In this document: positions 46,189 through 54,924 of the stretch, piece after piece
Layout: every line of letters starts with the position of its first letter
Position numbering within the stretch: position 1 is the stretch's first letter
Source: Kocuria subflava
GTDB taxonomy: Bacteria > Actinomycetota > Actinomycetes > Actinomycetales > Micrococcaceae
Assembly: GCF_012163155.1 (NCBI RefSeq)
Contig: NZ_JAAVUN010000007.1
Span: 42,819 to 106,818, forward strand
Length of the DNA: 64,000 nt
Direction: 5' to 3'
Translations under genes and position numbers: made by a program
The notes under the pieces: generated by a model
What the model was told of the DNA's origin: nothing
The model's input: the letters and a program-made list of their open reading frames with translations, nothing else
Database searches by the model: none

Positions 46189-46803
46189 TTGAACACCCCT
46201 TCCCCGGTGACGCACCACTTGGACCGCACACTACCCACGCCTGTTCCGGCAGCACACACCCCGGCCTATTCGGAAGCCTTGAGCTTTGGCCCCCGGGTGG
46301 ATCTGGGTCCCGCTCTGGCCTCCACGGTTGTGGTCATGCCCACGGGAGGCCCCGGTGCGGCCGCAGAAGTCACCGTGGAACTGCGGTTGGTGGGCACCGG
46401 GCACCAGGTCATCATCACCGTGGACGAGCATCAGTGGATGGAGACCTTCACCGTCCCCGGCCTTGACACAGCCCACCTGCCCGTCACCCAGCGCCAGGAC
46501 GACCCCCTCAGCGGAAGCTTGCTCTATCAGGCGCATTGCACCGTGACCCAACACTCCCCCCGCGGTTTCGCCCGCCAGCGTCAGAAGGTGGAGCATGCCT
46601 GCAACGCTTCGGCAGGCTTCACCTCTCACCAGGTGGATGCGGCCGGTACCGCAGGTGCGGGTTTGTGCGTGTTCGGCTTCAACGACGACGACGAAATTCT
46701 GTGGCGTTCCTGGCACGTTGCCCCCGGTGAGAACCGCTTGGTCCAGACCACCAGCACCGTGTGGCTCTCTGCCATCGGGGCGGGGCTGCGCCGCGCCAGT
46801 TGA
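46189..46803 (+). CDS. DUF2617 family protein
   Basis: 204 residues starting at TTG 46189, with GAGGAG eight bases upstream. Resembles DUF2617: VELRLVGTGHQVIIT, then an ETFTVPG segment, a central long helix region SPRGFARQRQKVEHACN, and ILWRSWHVAPGENRLVQTTS near the C-terminus. The family is of unknown function in actinobacteria. No membrane segment or signal peptide. Confidence 0.68.
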   Translation: MNTPSPVTHHLDRTLPTPVPAAHTPAYSEALSFGPRVDLGPALASTVVVMPTGGPGAAAEVTVELRLVGTGHQVIITVDEHQWMETFTVPGLDTAHLPVTQRQDDPLSGSLLYQAHCTVTQHSPRGFARQRQKVEHACNASAGFTSHQVDAAGTAGAGLCVFGFNDDDEILWRSWHVAPGENRLVQTTSTVWLSAIGAGLRRAS

Positions 46804-46871
46804 GTCCTCCGCTGCTATCGTCCGGAACAGGTGAGTCGGCCCTCACGGTCCGGCCAACAGCAGGAGGATGA

Positions 46872-48776
46872 ATGCACACGTCAATCGCCACGGTCTGCCT
46901 TTCCGGCACCCTTGAGGAAAAGCTCCAGGCTGCCGCTTCAGCCGGGTTTGACGGAGTGGAGATCTTCACCCAGGACCTGGTGGTCTCCCCCACCTCACCG
47001 GACCAGATTCGTCGTCGTGCACAGGACGCCGGGTTGTCACTGGATCTCTACCAGCCCTTCCGCAACGGCGTGGAGTTGGAAGCCCATGCCTTCCAGGACA
47101 GCTTGCGGCGCCTCAACCGCACCGGCGAGCTGATGAATCAGCTGGGCACGGACACATTGCTGGTGTGCTCCAACGTGGCAAGCAGCGCCGTTGCGGATGA
47201 TGCCCTGGTGGCCGAACAACTGCACCAACTGGGGGAAGTGGCCCAGGAACATGGGATCCGCCTGGCCTACGAGGCCCTTGCCTGGGGCACCCACGTCAAC
47301 ACCCACGATCACGCCCATCAGCTGGTGATGGATGCCGATCACCCCGCTGTGGGGACCTGCCTGGACTCGTTCCACATTCTCTCCCGGGGGTCTGATCCAG
47401 CCGACATCGCGGAGATGGACCCGCAGAAGCTGTTTTTCGTCCAGCTTGCTGACGCCCCTCTCATGCACCTGGATGTGCTCTCCTGGTCACGCCACCACAG
47501 GGTGTTCCCCGGTGAAGGTGACTTTGACCTGGTGAATCTGATGTCCCATCTGGTTCGTTCCGGTTACAGCGGCCCGGTCTCCCTGGAGATCTTCAACGAC
47601 TCCTTCCGCCAGGCTGACGTGCACCGCACCGCCGTCGACGGCCTGCGCTCCCTGCGGTGGTTGGAGGACCAGACCCGCCGCACGTTGGCCGGGGAAATGC
47701 ACGACGGCGCCGTCCGGGACCGGGTTGAGCTGCAAGCCCTGCCGGAAGCATCAGCACCATCGGACTGGGACTTTGTGGAGCTGCGCACCACCAGCCTGGG
47801 GCACACCACCCGGCTGCTGCACCGCCTCGGTTTCCGGTTGGGTGGTCACCACCGCAGCAAGGACGTCCAGGTGTGGCTGCAAGGACCGGTTCGTGTGGTG
47901 GTCTCAGAGGCCGGCCACAGCACACGGCGTGAACCGCACGTTGACCCCCGCGCGCGCTCCGAGCACCAGGCCGTGGCTGAAGTCTCCGGGCTGGGGTTCC
48001 ACGTGGAGGACCCCGCGGCCGCGTTTGCACGCGCCGTGGAACTGGGCTCCACACCCGTGCCCCGCGAACAACTCCCCGGGGAGGTGACCCTGCACGGGGT
48101 TTACGCTCCGGACGGCACGGAGATTTTCTTCGGCACCGGCTGTGCTGATGGCCTCCCGGAGTGGCTCAGCGAGTTCGGGGTGGAGGAAGACCCCCTGGGG
48201 GCAGGCGATCTGATCACCGGCATCGACCACGTCAACGTGGCCCAGAAGTGGCAGCACTATGACGAAGATGTGCTGTTCTACACCTCAGCACTGGGCCTGA
48301 CCTCCACCCCGGCGCAAGAGGTCCCCGGCCCCTCCGGGCTGGTGCGCTCCCAGGTGATGTGCAGCCCGGACCAAACCATCCAGCTGCCGCTGAACCTGGC
48401 ACCCACCGCCGCGGAACAAGGATCCTTTGTGGGCGTGGCCTACCCCGAACACATTGCTCTGGCCAGCACAGACGTGCGTGAAGTGGCCCGCCGTGCCCAT
48501 CGCCGCGGCCTGAAGTTTCTGGGTATCCCGGAGAATTACTACCAAGATCTGATCACCCGATTCGACCTTGACGCCCAGACCGTGGACGAACTACGGGAAC
48601 TCAACCTGCTCTACGACCGTGACGACCACGGAGACTTCCTGCACTTCTACACCCGCACCCTGGGGGACGTGTTCATGGAAGTGGTTGAACGCCGCGGATA
48701 CACGGGCTTTGGCGCAGAGGATGCACCGGTGCGTCTGGCGGCCCAGTACCGGCTGCAGCAGTCACACCAGGGGTGA
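46872..48776 (+). CDS. 3-dehydroshikimate dehydratase (QuiC type, TIM barrel + HPPD-like domain)
   Basis: 634-residue two-domain protein. Residues ~1-275 are an AP-endonuclease/xylose-isomerase-like barrel with metal-ligand motifs LAYEALAWGTHVN, VGTCLDSFHIL, FFVQLADAP and VSLEIFND, the dehydratase that makes protocatechuate from 3-dehydroshikimate. Residues ~290-634 are VOC repeats resembling 4-hydroxyphenylpyruvate dioxygenase (GIDHVNVAQKW, FMEVVERRGYTGFGA). AGGAGG precedes the ATG. No shikimate or quinate genes adjoin it. Confidence 0.87.
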   Translation: MHTSIATVCLSGTLEEKLQAAASAGFDGVEIFTQDLVVSPTSPDQIRRRAQDAGLSLDLYQPFRNGVELEAHAFQDSLRRLNRTGELMNQLGTDTLLVCSNVASSAVADDALVAEQLHQLGEVAQEHGIRLAYEALAWGTHVNTHDHAHQLVMDADHPAVGTCLDSFHILSRGSDPADIAEMDPQKLFFVQLADAPLMHLDVLSWSRHHRVFPGEGDFDLVNLMSHLVRSGYSGPVSLEIFNDSFRQADVHRTAVDGLRSLRWLEDQTRRTLAGEMHDGAVRDRVELQALPEASAPSDWDFVELRTTSLGHTTRLLHRLGFRLGGHHRSKDVQVWLQGPVRVVVSEAGHSTRREPHVDPRARSEHQAVAEVSGLGFHVEDPAAAFARAVELGSTPVPREQLPGEVTLHGVYAPDGTEIFFGTGCADGLPEWLSEFGVEEDPLGAGDLITGIDHVNVAQKWQHYDEDVLFYTSALGLTSTPAQEVPGPSGLVRSQVMCSPDQTIQLPLNLAPTAAEQGSFVGVAYPEHIALASTDVREVARRAHRRGLKFLGIPENYYQDLITRFDLDAQTVDELRELNLLYDRDDHGDFLHFYTRTLGDVFMEVVERRGYTGFGAEDAPVRLAAQYRLQQSHQG

Positions 48777-48844
48777 GCACGTGGCGTCGTCGTGGGATGG
48801 AGTCAAGAAGCCGGTCTCAGCCACCCGCTGCCAACGGACCCGCC

Positions 48845-49378
48845 TCAGCGGAACAGGGACGGGCCGGCCCACGGCTCCAGCGCCTCCTGCTGCTGCTTGG
48901 TCAGGCGCAGCACCCGCTGCTCGGCCGGGTCAAAAAACGCCAGCTGGGTGTGGGCGCGGACGCAGACCTGACCGGTGGCGGCGTCGTGAATCTCCAGGCC
49001 CAGGACCAATGCGGCGCCCGCGGCGCGAACCACCCGCACCCTGACCGGGGCCGGGGCGTTGCGGTACTCCAGCGCCTTGACGTACTTGACCCGGTGCTCA
49101 GCAACCAGGGCTTGGGTGCCCTCCGGAAGGGTGTCGAATATGGGGACCACCGGAGGCACAACCTGGTGACCGGCACCCACCGGAACACCAAAGGCCGCAA
49201 TACGCGCCTCCTCCAACATGCGCACCACCTCCACGTTGTTCACGTGCCCGTAGGAGTCCATGTCCCCCCAGCGCATGGGGATCCGCACCACGGTCCCGGG
49301 GCCGTCGTCCTGACCGGCGGCCGTGATGTGGGCACTTGCGGGGGTGTGAGGAAGATCTAGCGGGTTGGGCGTCGTCAT
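48845..49378 (-). CDS. Hotdog-fold acyl-CoA thioesterase
   Basis: 177 residues. The 4HBT signature is IPMRWGDMDSYGHVNNVEVVRML with the catalytic Asp, followed by the beta-sheet segment HRVKYVKALEYRNAPAPVRVR. AAGGAGA lies 12 bases before ATG 49378. Substrate chain length unknown. Confidence 0.87.
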   Translation of the reverse strand: MTTPNPLDLPHTPASAHITAAGQDDGPGTVVRIPMRWGDMDSYGHVNNVEVVRMLEEARIAAFGVPVGAGHQVVPPVVPIFDTLPEGTQALVAEHRVKYVKALEYRNAPAPVRVRVVRAAGAALVLGLEIHDAATGQVCVRAHTQLAFFDPAEQRVLRLTKQQQEALEPWAGPSLFR

Positions 49379-49526
49379 GGGTGGGACGGTCTCCTTATGA
49401 TTCGTAGCTGGGTGTGAGCACCGAGTCGGCCACCTGGACCTGGCATTCGTGAGGTCCGGGCCGCATGGGACCAGCCAGCCCAAGATTAGCCCCGGTCGGG
49501 CGGGGCTTGGGGAAGGGGCATTCAGG

Positions 49527-50162
49527 TTGCAGGGGAAGAACCGCACCGTTCGTGTTGTGGGCACCGCCGTTGGTTCGGTGGTTGCTCTGACCTGCGCGTG
49601 GTTGCTGGTGTGCACCGGTGTGCTGCTGCACCCGGATGTCACGGAGCAACCGGAACCCGCAGATGCCCTGTTGGTGCTGGGACCCCCCGATCCCACGCGA
49701 GTTGCCATGGCGGCCCAGATCATGGAAGCCGGCCTGGCACCCGTGGCAGTGGTGGCAACACCGGATTCTGTGCCGGGCACCTGGCCCTCGGATGCCGAGT
49801 TCATTGAGAACCGCCCATACTGCAACGACCCTGACCTCCCCTACGAGGTCATCTGCTTCAAGCCCGACCCCTCCACCACGCAGGGCGAGGCCATGAAACT
49901 GCGGGAGCTTGCCGATGAACGCGGATGGGACAACGTGATCGTGTTGACCTACCGCCCGCACGTGGCACGGTCCCAAATGATTGTGGAACGCTGTTTTGAC
50001 GGCACCACCCAGTGGCCCACCTTTGACTATCAGGAGAACTACTCCCTGTTCAGCCGCGCCACATGGCGGGAGTACATCTACCAATCGGCTGGCTTCCTCA
50101 AGGCCTGGGTCACCCCCGGCTGTGACACCCAACTCCCCTGGCATCCCAAGACCGGGTCCTGA
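49527..50162 (+). CDS. DUF218/YdcF-like membrane-anchored protein
   Basis: About 211 residues from TTG 49527 (GGAAGGGG upstream). One N-terminal membrane segment (~10-30), then a YdcF/SanA-like domain: ADALLVLGPPDPTRV, FKPDPSTTQGEAMKLRELADERGWDNVIVLTYRPHVARSQMIVERCF. Such proteins are predicted envelope enzymes of unclear substrate. The open frame extends to 49449, so the start is tentative. Confidence 0.72.
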   Translation: MQGKNRTVRVVGTAVGSVVALTCAWLLVCTGVLLHPDVTEQPEPADALLVLGPPDPTRVAMAAQIMEAGLAPVAVVATPDSVPGTWPSDAEFIENRPYCNDPDLPYEVICFKPDPSTTQGEAMKLRELADERGWDNVIVLTYRPHVARSQMIVERCFDGTTQWPTFDYQENYSLFSRATWREYIYQSAGFLKAWVTPGCDTQLPWHPKTGS

Positions 50163-50350
50163 GCCTGGTCCCCGCGATGGGGCCGGGTGGCCGTGTGTCT
50201 GGTGGGTGGGCCGCGGCGTCGTCGATCCCCCACCCCTCCCACAACGACGCCGCCCCTCACCACCCGCTGCGCCCTCGATTGGCGTCTTGGGTTCAGTGTG
50301 GGTATGATTTTCGTCGTTGCCCAGCGAGGAAGATCCCCGCTGAACACCAC

Positions 50351-50434
50351 GCGCGAGTGGCGGAATAGGCAGACGCGCACGGTTCAGGTCCGTGTGCCCG
50401 AGAGGGCGTGGGGGTTCAACTCCCCCCTCGCGCA
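50351..50434 (+). tRNA. tRNA-Leu (anticodon CAG)
   Basis: Class II tRNA with a long variable arm. The acceptor stem is GCGCGAG (50351-50357) with CTCGCGC (50427-50433). The anticodon loop TTCAGGT sits between CACGG and CCGTG, and the T arm is GGGGG-TTCAACT-CCCCC. CCA is not encoded. Everything on the right appears accessory, making this a likely integration hotspot. Confidence 0.95.
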
Positions 50435-50471
50435 CAAGGGGAGGTTCACTTAAGTGTGTGCTTCCAGTTCA

Positions 50472-50509
50472 CAGAACTCCCGATCAGACGTTTCTGATCG
50501 GGAGTTCTG
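50472..50509 (+). terminator. Strong hairpin after tRNA-Leu
   Basis: CAGAACTCCCGATCAG (50472-50487) and its exact complement (50494-50509) form a 16-bp stem with a six-base loop, 38 bases after the tRNA. The rest of the gap to 50647 holds a GC-rich imperfect hairpin (CCCCTG...CAGGGG near 50607-50634) and no gene. Confidence 0.7.
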
Positions 50510-50646
50510 TCGTTCGCAGCTGGCCTGGGGTCCACTGCCGCCCCTGCTGCGCCCGTTCAGGCCCTTCAGATCGCCGCCCCCGTATGTTTTTAGTCACAAG
50601 AATGCCCCTGTCCGGGGTTTCCGGGCAGGGGCTATCGCCAGGTGAT

Positions 50647-50661
50647 CTCAGCGCTTGTGGG
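50647..50661 (+). repeat. Left copy of a 15-bp imperfect direct repeat
   Basis: CTCAGCGCTTGTGGG here and CTCAGCGTTTGTGGG at 53521-53535 differ at one position and enclose the transposase and integrase-like genes. The left copy includes the transposase stop codon. Confidence 0.5.
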
Positions 50662-52368
50662 CTTTGGTGGCTGGCACCCAATCCGTCGTGTCAGTCGGCG
50701 TCCGAGGCGGTGGGCCCTTCGCCCGGTGTGGCCCGGTGCCGCGTTTGGGGGTCCGGGTTCGGCGTGGTCGTCGACCGGTGCCACCAGCAGCTTGTGACTG
50801 CTGTTCTGATGCGCTGGCTGGGGCGGGGGCGCTGATGTCACGAGCGTAGGCCTCGGCGAGAACCCTGATGTTCGTGGCCGCCAGGACCAGTGCGGCCAGC
50901 AGCCCAGTGCGCTGGAGGGTCTGGACGCGGATGCTTCCTCGGCGCAGGCCTCCGTGATGGATCTTGAGGCTCGCGTTGAGGGATTCGACGTGATTGCGTC
51001 GACCGTAATCCTTGGCCCATTTCGTGGTGCCGTAGAGGTGGTCCTGCCGTTCCCGCAGGTAGTCACCGGGGCCCAGTGTGATGGTGCGCGAGCAGTAGCA
51101 TTCCCGGCCCGCGCAGTTCGTCGTCGGCCTCGTGGCTGGATCCCGCCGCATTGAGGCCGGATTGTTCGGGCACCGCACCTTTCCCGTCACCGCCGGGCCG
51201 CGGTACCGCTGCGTACCCCTCGTCCGATTGGGTTGACCGAGCTTCGAAAACGCGTAAAAAACTCGTGCGTCATATGCGGCGATGCGCTGCAACCGCTCTT
51301 CGGCGCTCTGCATCAGCGGGAACCCGCCGGGGTCGCGCAGGTTCTGCGGCAGGGAGTCGATGAACAGATGCCCGTCGACGAAGATCGTGCCCGGCACCGG
51401 CCCGGGGTGGGTGGTGCGCTGGGTGGCATGCAGGTCAATGGTCTGATCGATACCCCGGCGCTGCAGCTCCCTCGCCCACCCCGCCGCCAGGCGATACGAG
51501 TAGCCTCGGTCGACGCAGACCCGGTCCACGGCATCCCCCTGTCTTGTAAGGGCGTCGATGACCTGGAGTCCAGCCCGGTCGCTATCAGCACCGGCGGGGC
51601 AGAATACGAGCCCCTGGGCCAGGGCCGCCTGGGCACGCTTCCCCTCCGGCGGAACACCAACGGCGATATGCAGGTTGAAGCCGATAAATGTTTCCTTCGG
51701 TTTCAAGTTTTTGCCCGCTCGATAGCCTTCTCGGGCATCGGGGTCGACGGTGTACTGCATCCGCCCATCAGCGCCGAGGACAGGCAAGTCGCTACCTCGC
51801 TGTCGCCTTGGAGGCACCAGAGACTGGTCCTCCGCAGTCGCTGCTCCTTGGGCCGCCCGGTTGCCTGCCCTGGCGTTGGTGCGCCCATGGGGCTGTAGTA
51901 GGTCTCCAGATCGGTGGCGTCGATCGCGACGGTTGTGTGGCTGAGGAGATCGTCCGGGATCGGTGCTCGCACGATGTTCGTGAGCAGATCGCTCAGCGAC
52001 ACCTTCGAGCCCACCTCACCGGTAGATGGATCGGCCGTTTCGGTCGCGGCACGCCCGAGGGCTTCGACCGCACCGGTGAGCTGCCGATACGTCAGCCGCC
52101 CGGTCAGCCCGATCCGGGCGCGCTGGCGGGGAGTGAGCCTTTCGGCGACATGGCAGGCTCGAGTGCAGAGCAGTTCGCCGGGGCGCTCGAGCGCGTCGAT
52201 GAGCAGCACCGTGAGCAACGTGCGCCAGGTGTGGGCTCGAGGGCGGCCCGTGGAGGCCGTCATCTGCTGCTGCAGGTCCTCCACGAACGGCTGGTCCAAG
52301 GCGGTCACGGCACGGTTGAAGGTCTCGTTCGCCACACTGTCGGCCAGGACCCGTTGCTTACGAGGCAT
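50648..52368 (-). pseudogene. DDE-type transposase split across two reading frames
   Basis: The 5' part (52368 to 51703) reads MPRKQRVLADSVANETFNRA then an ATDLETYYSPMG segment (first catalytic region VAIDATDLE). The 3' part (open to about 51890, stop at 50648) reads DPDAREGYRAGKNLKPKE, VCVDRGYS and a terminal RRNHVESLNASLKIHHGG. Together they make one IS1182/IS4-like transposase of about 570 residues, so a frameshift lies between roughly 51,800 and 51,900. No A- or T-rich slippery site is seen, which favours a mutation over programmed frameshifting. The start overlaps the integrase-like stop by 11 bases. Confidence 0.72.
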
Positions 52369-53338
52369 CGGCGCCGCCTCGTGGGCTCAACCCGGCCCCT
52401 GCCATCAGGTACCGGTCTTGATCGTCACGGTCCGCGACGTAGGGCAGCAGCTTCTCGAGCACAGACCCGCTGCTCAGGCCCGCGATCGTCATGAACTCCG
52501 TGATCCTCACATCCATGGACAGCAGCTGCACCATCCACGTGGTCCGCAACTGCGCCTGCCGCAGCGGAGGCAGGTACGACGGGATCTCCAGGCTCGAACG
52601 CAGCTTGCCCACCGGGTCCCTGGAATTCCTGTTGTGCGGACCGATCAGCGGGCCTTCCGGGTACTTCTCCGTCAGACGTGCCAGTGCCGGCACGTACTCG
52701 ATCAATACCGGCACAGTCCGATCGCTGAGCACAACGACCCAGAGACGGGGCTCCTGAGGATGGATCAGGACATCGCCTGCCGTAACGCGCAGGAGCTCAC
52801 CAGCATTCACCCCAGCGCCGAGTCCGAGGGTCAGCATCGTGGTGAGCACCCGGGTGCGCGCCTCGGTGGCCTGGACCTCGGCTGCAGCCCAGTAGCCGGC
52901 GATCTCCCGGGCCGTATACGGCGGGGCAATCGGACGCGCCCGCCCCACCGGGGCGGGCAGCCCATGCCAGGGCGCCGTGGTCGTGGCATGCCAGGCCAGC
53001 CGATGCAAATACGACGCCGCGGTAGCGCGGCCAGCTTCCGACCAGCCGGCGCCCTCAGTGGCCAGGAACGCCCGCACATTGTCCTGGGTGAACACCACCT
53101 CAGGGTCCAGCGGCTGGCCCCGTCGATAGGCCCACACCAGCATCCGGGTGGCGTACCGCAGTGCCTGCCGGGCCGACGATGGCGCCTCATACCCGGCGGT
53201 CTTGGTCGCAGCGACCGCATGGGATCGCACCTGGCCCCACTCGTGCGGTGAGATCAGTTCGGGATTGGGCGCGTAGGCCTCGACTACCTCGTCAGCAGTG
53301 GATGCGACGCCGCCGGCGACTCGGATCGGCTTCACCAC
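52358..53338 (-). CDS. Tyrosine-recombinase-like protein, catalytic residues incomplete
   Basis: About 326 residues with the general layout of a site-specific integrase: an N-terminal SAM-like core-binding part (SSARQALRYATRMLVWAYRRG), then a catalytic-like domain. Where active enzymes have the first Arg, this protein reads LGAGVNAGELLRVTAGDV. The box II region is AQLRTTWMVQLL (Arg kept, His absent), and a Tyr is present in LEKLLPYVADRD. It may be inactive or an accessory DNA-binding partner of the transposase, whose gene overlaps it. Start uncertain; the frame is open to 53521. Confidence 0.6.
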   Translation of the reverse strand: MVKPIRVAGGVASTADEVVEAYAPNPELISPHEWGQVRSHAVAATKTAGYEAPSSARQALRYATRMLVWAYRRGQPLDPEVVFTQDNVRAFLATEGAGWSEAGRATAASYLHRLAWHATTTAPWHGLPAPVGRARPIAPPYTAREIAGYWAAAEVQATEARTRVLTTMLTLGLGAGVNAGELLRVTAGDVLIHPQEPRLWVVVLSDRTVPVLIEYVPALARLTEKYPEGPLIGPHNRNSRDPVGKLRSSLEIPSYLPPLRQAQLRTTWMVQLLSMDVRITEFMTIAGLSSGSVLEKLLPYVADRDDQDRYLMAGAGLSPRGGADAS

Positions 53339-53520
53339 CCCGACCACCCGCACAGCCCCGATCCGGGAAAGGGTGCCGAAGCAGCCAGCCACGAGGCAGC
53401 CACGCAGCGATGAGCGAGGAGAATATGGGTGCGCGCAGACGACCCATCCACTTGCCGCCAGTGGGAGAAAGCGGTAGCCTGTAAAGTGTATCCAGCACTC
53501 TCGAGGCCCCTGCAGACGCA

Positions 53521-53535
53521 CTCAGCGTTTGTGGG
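53521..53535 (+). repeat. Right copy of the 15-bp imperfect direct repeat
   Basis: CTCAGCGTTTGTGGG matches 50647-50661 at 14 of 15 positions; the two copies are 2874 bp apart and are candidate element ends or attachment sites. Confidence 0.5.
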
Positions 53536-53578
53536 GGTTTCGTTTTGTCTCCGCGCCCGTGGGCGCAACATCATTGGG

Positions 53579-54514
53579 TTATACGGTCCTCTCTCGTAGC
53601 TCCGAGGTCGCTACGTACTGGCCGCGCTGTGGTGAGACAACTTCGCCAGCCCGCTTCAGTCGAGCCAGGCACGCATCGATCTGATCGCCGGTCAAGGGCT
53701 CTCGCGTTAGCCCCCGGGCATCCTGGCGCTCGAAGACCGCACGGTTCACGGCTAGTTTGATCTGGTAGGAGCGCATGGGCTTGCCGGGGCGCAGGACGTC
53801 GCGGACGAGGTCCGCCAGGGAGCCGGCACCTACCGCACGAATGCGTCCGGGAGGTGCGCCTGATGGCACCGAGCGTGGGACTCCTGCTTGGACGCGCAGT
53901 GCCCGCCAATCTGGTTGGTCGCTGACATCGTGGCCGAGTTGGCGGAAGTGCTCCGTTAGCCGGTCCAGCTGGGCGAGATCGTGCTGGACTCGTGAGGCAA
54001 GTCGGCGCAGACCATCTGCATCGGGGTCCATGCGTCCTGGTCCTCCGCTCGGGGTTGTCGGTCGGCGATCGCGTTCATGATGCGCACCGACCTGGCCCGA
54101 CCTGACCCTCCGCTCGGGTTTCCGGTCTTGCTGTAGCACCCCGCCCGGACCCTCCAAGTAATGCTGCAGGCACCACCGGCAGTGCACACCAAGTTCTGGG
54201 TCGTCCAGCACCGCCTGGAGCTCAGGAAGCCTGAGCCAACGGGCGCCTTGGTACGTGGAACGAAAACGCTCAATCCCCATGCCAAGGCGGGGGGCGAAGT
54301 GCCGGTAGAGCGTCTTGAGGTGCCCGCCGTCAGACTCGTCGGTCCAGGCGCGACGACCATGCTCGGCCTCGAAGTAGTCAGCCAGACAACGCGTGAACGC
54401 GAAAGCGATAGCCTCGGCGACGGTGTTGGGGGTCACCTCCCCCGATTGGACCCTCGAAGCCCATGAATACGCGCCGTCCGACGCGGAGGGGTGATGATCC
54501 CGGGGACCTGTCAT
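53579..54514 (-). CDS. Protein of unknown function with C-terminal winged-helix-like domain
   Basis: Not recognised. 311 residues: an N-terminal helical part (TVAEAIAFAFTRCLADYFEAE, HLKTLYRHFAPRLGMGIERF), a Cys/His motif HCRWCLQHYLEG (~110-121), an Arg-rich low-complexity middle, and a C-terminal segment resembling a winged helix (LADLVRDVLRPGKPMRSYQI, then DACLARLKRAGEVVSPQRGQYVA). Lies behind the XRE regulator on the same strand, 28 bases away. Confidence 0.5.
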   Translation of the reverse strand: MTGPRDHHPSASDGAYSWASRVQSGEVTPNTVAEAIAFAFTRCLADYFEAEHGRRAWTDESDGGHLKTLYRHFAPRLGMGIERFRSTYQGARWLRLPELQAVLDDPELGVHCRWCLQHYLEGPGGVLQQDRKPERRVRSGQVGAHHERDRRPTTPSGGPGRMDPDADGLRRLASRVQHDLAQLDRLTEHFRQLGHDVSDQPDWRALRVQAGVPRSVPSGAPPGRIRAVGAGSLADLVRDVLRPGKPMRSYQIKLAVNRAVFERQDARGLTREPLTGDQIDACLARLKRAGEVVSPQRGQYVATSELRERTV

Positions 54515-54542
54515 GTACCCACAGTAGAGATTCGGCGATGAC

Positions 54543-54794
54543 TTATGTGCCGTCTTCCAACAGGTGTCCCACGAGTTCTGGCAGAGGCACCCCTAGGGCG
54601 AAAGCCAGACGGTGGGCAGTGTCCAGGGACACCGTCTTGTGGTTGTTCTCGACATTGAGAATGGTCTGCCGGGAGACCCCGGATGCAGCTGCAAGGCCTT
54701 CGAGCGTCAGGCTCCGGTCTCTGCGCATCCGACCGACCGCCACCCCGAAGGCGCGGTAGTTGAGCTCGGGTGGCTGTCTTGCGGGGGAATCCAT
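54543..54794 (-). CDS. XRE-family (Cro/CI-type) regulator
   Basis: 83 residues: a helix-turn-helix domain spanning ~18-75 (AVGRMRRDRSLTLEGLAAAS, VSRQTILNVENNHK, LAFALGVPLPELV). Single-domain proteins of this size usually regulate themselves and a neighbour. The divergent region before it contains a strong double dyad (54831-54863) that is the obvious candidate operator. Confidence 0.88.
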   Translation of the reverse strand: MDSPARQPPELNYRAFGVAVGRMRRDRSLTLEGLAAASGVSRQTILNVENNHKTVSLDTAHRLAFALGVPLPELVGHLLEDGT

Positions 54795-54830
54795 CCCTGC
54801 TACACAAGTCTCGAGGCCTCGAATCCACAG

Positions 54831-54863
54831 CCAACCGCAGTTGGCAAAGTCAACTGCGGTTGG
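54831..54863. promoter_or_regulatory. Double-dyad operator in the divergent XRE region
   Basis: CCAACCGCAGTTG (54831-54843) and CAACTGCGGTTGG (54851-54863) are perfect 13-bp inverted arms seven bases apart. Each arm is itself a dyad of the form CAAC-N4-GTTG. It lies 37 bases upstream of the XRE start and 62 before the divergent gene. Confidence 0.7.
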
Positions 54864-54924
54864 CAGACTGTGCCGACATACACACCCGAACTAGGCCTGA
54901 CCAGCGCAGACACGAGGCACTACC

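Noticed and set aside
49395..50435. 346-codon minus-strand frame over the DUF218 gene and tRNA
   Set aside because: It crosses the tRNA and has shadow-like composition.
51914..53251. 445-codon + strand open frame over the transposase/integrase region
   Set aside because: The minus-strand frames encode recognisable transposase and recombinase-like proteins; this frame is their complement.
53579..54514. Assignment of this gene as a known replication or restriction protein
   Set aside because: Only a winged-helix-like end and an HCRWC motif can be seen; no catalytic motif supports a function.
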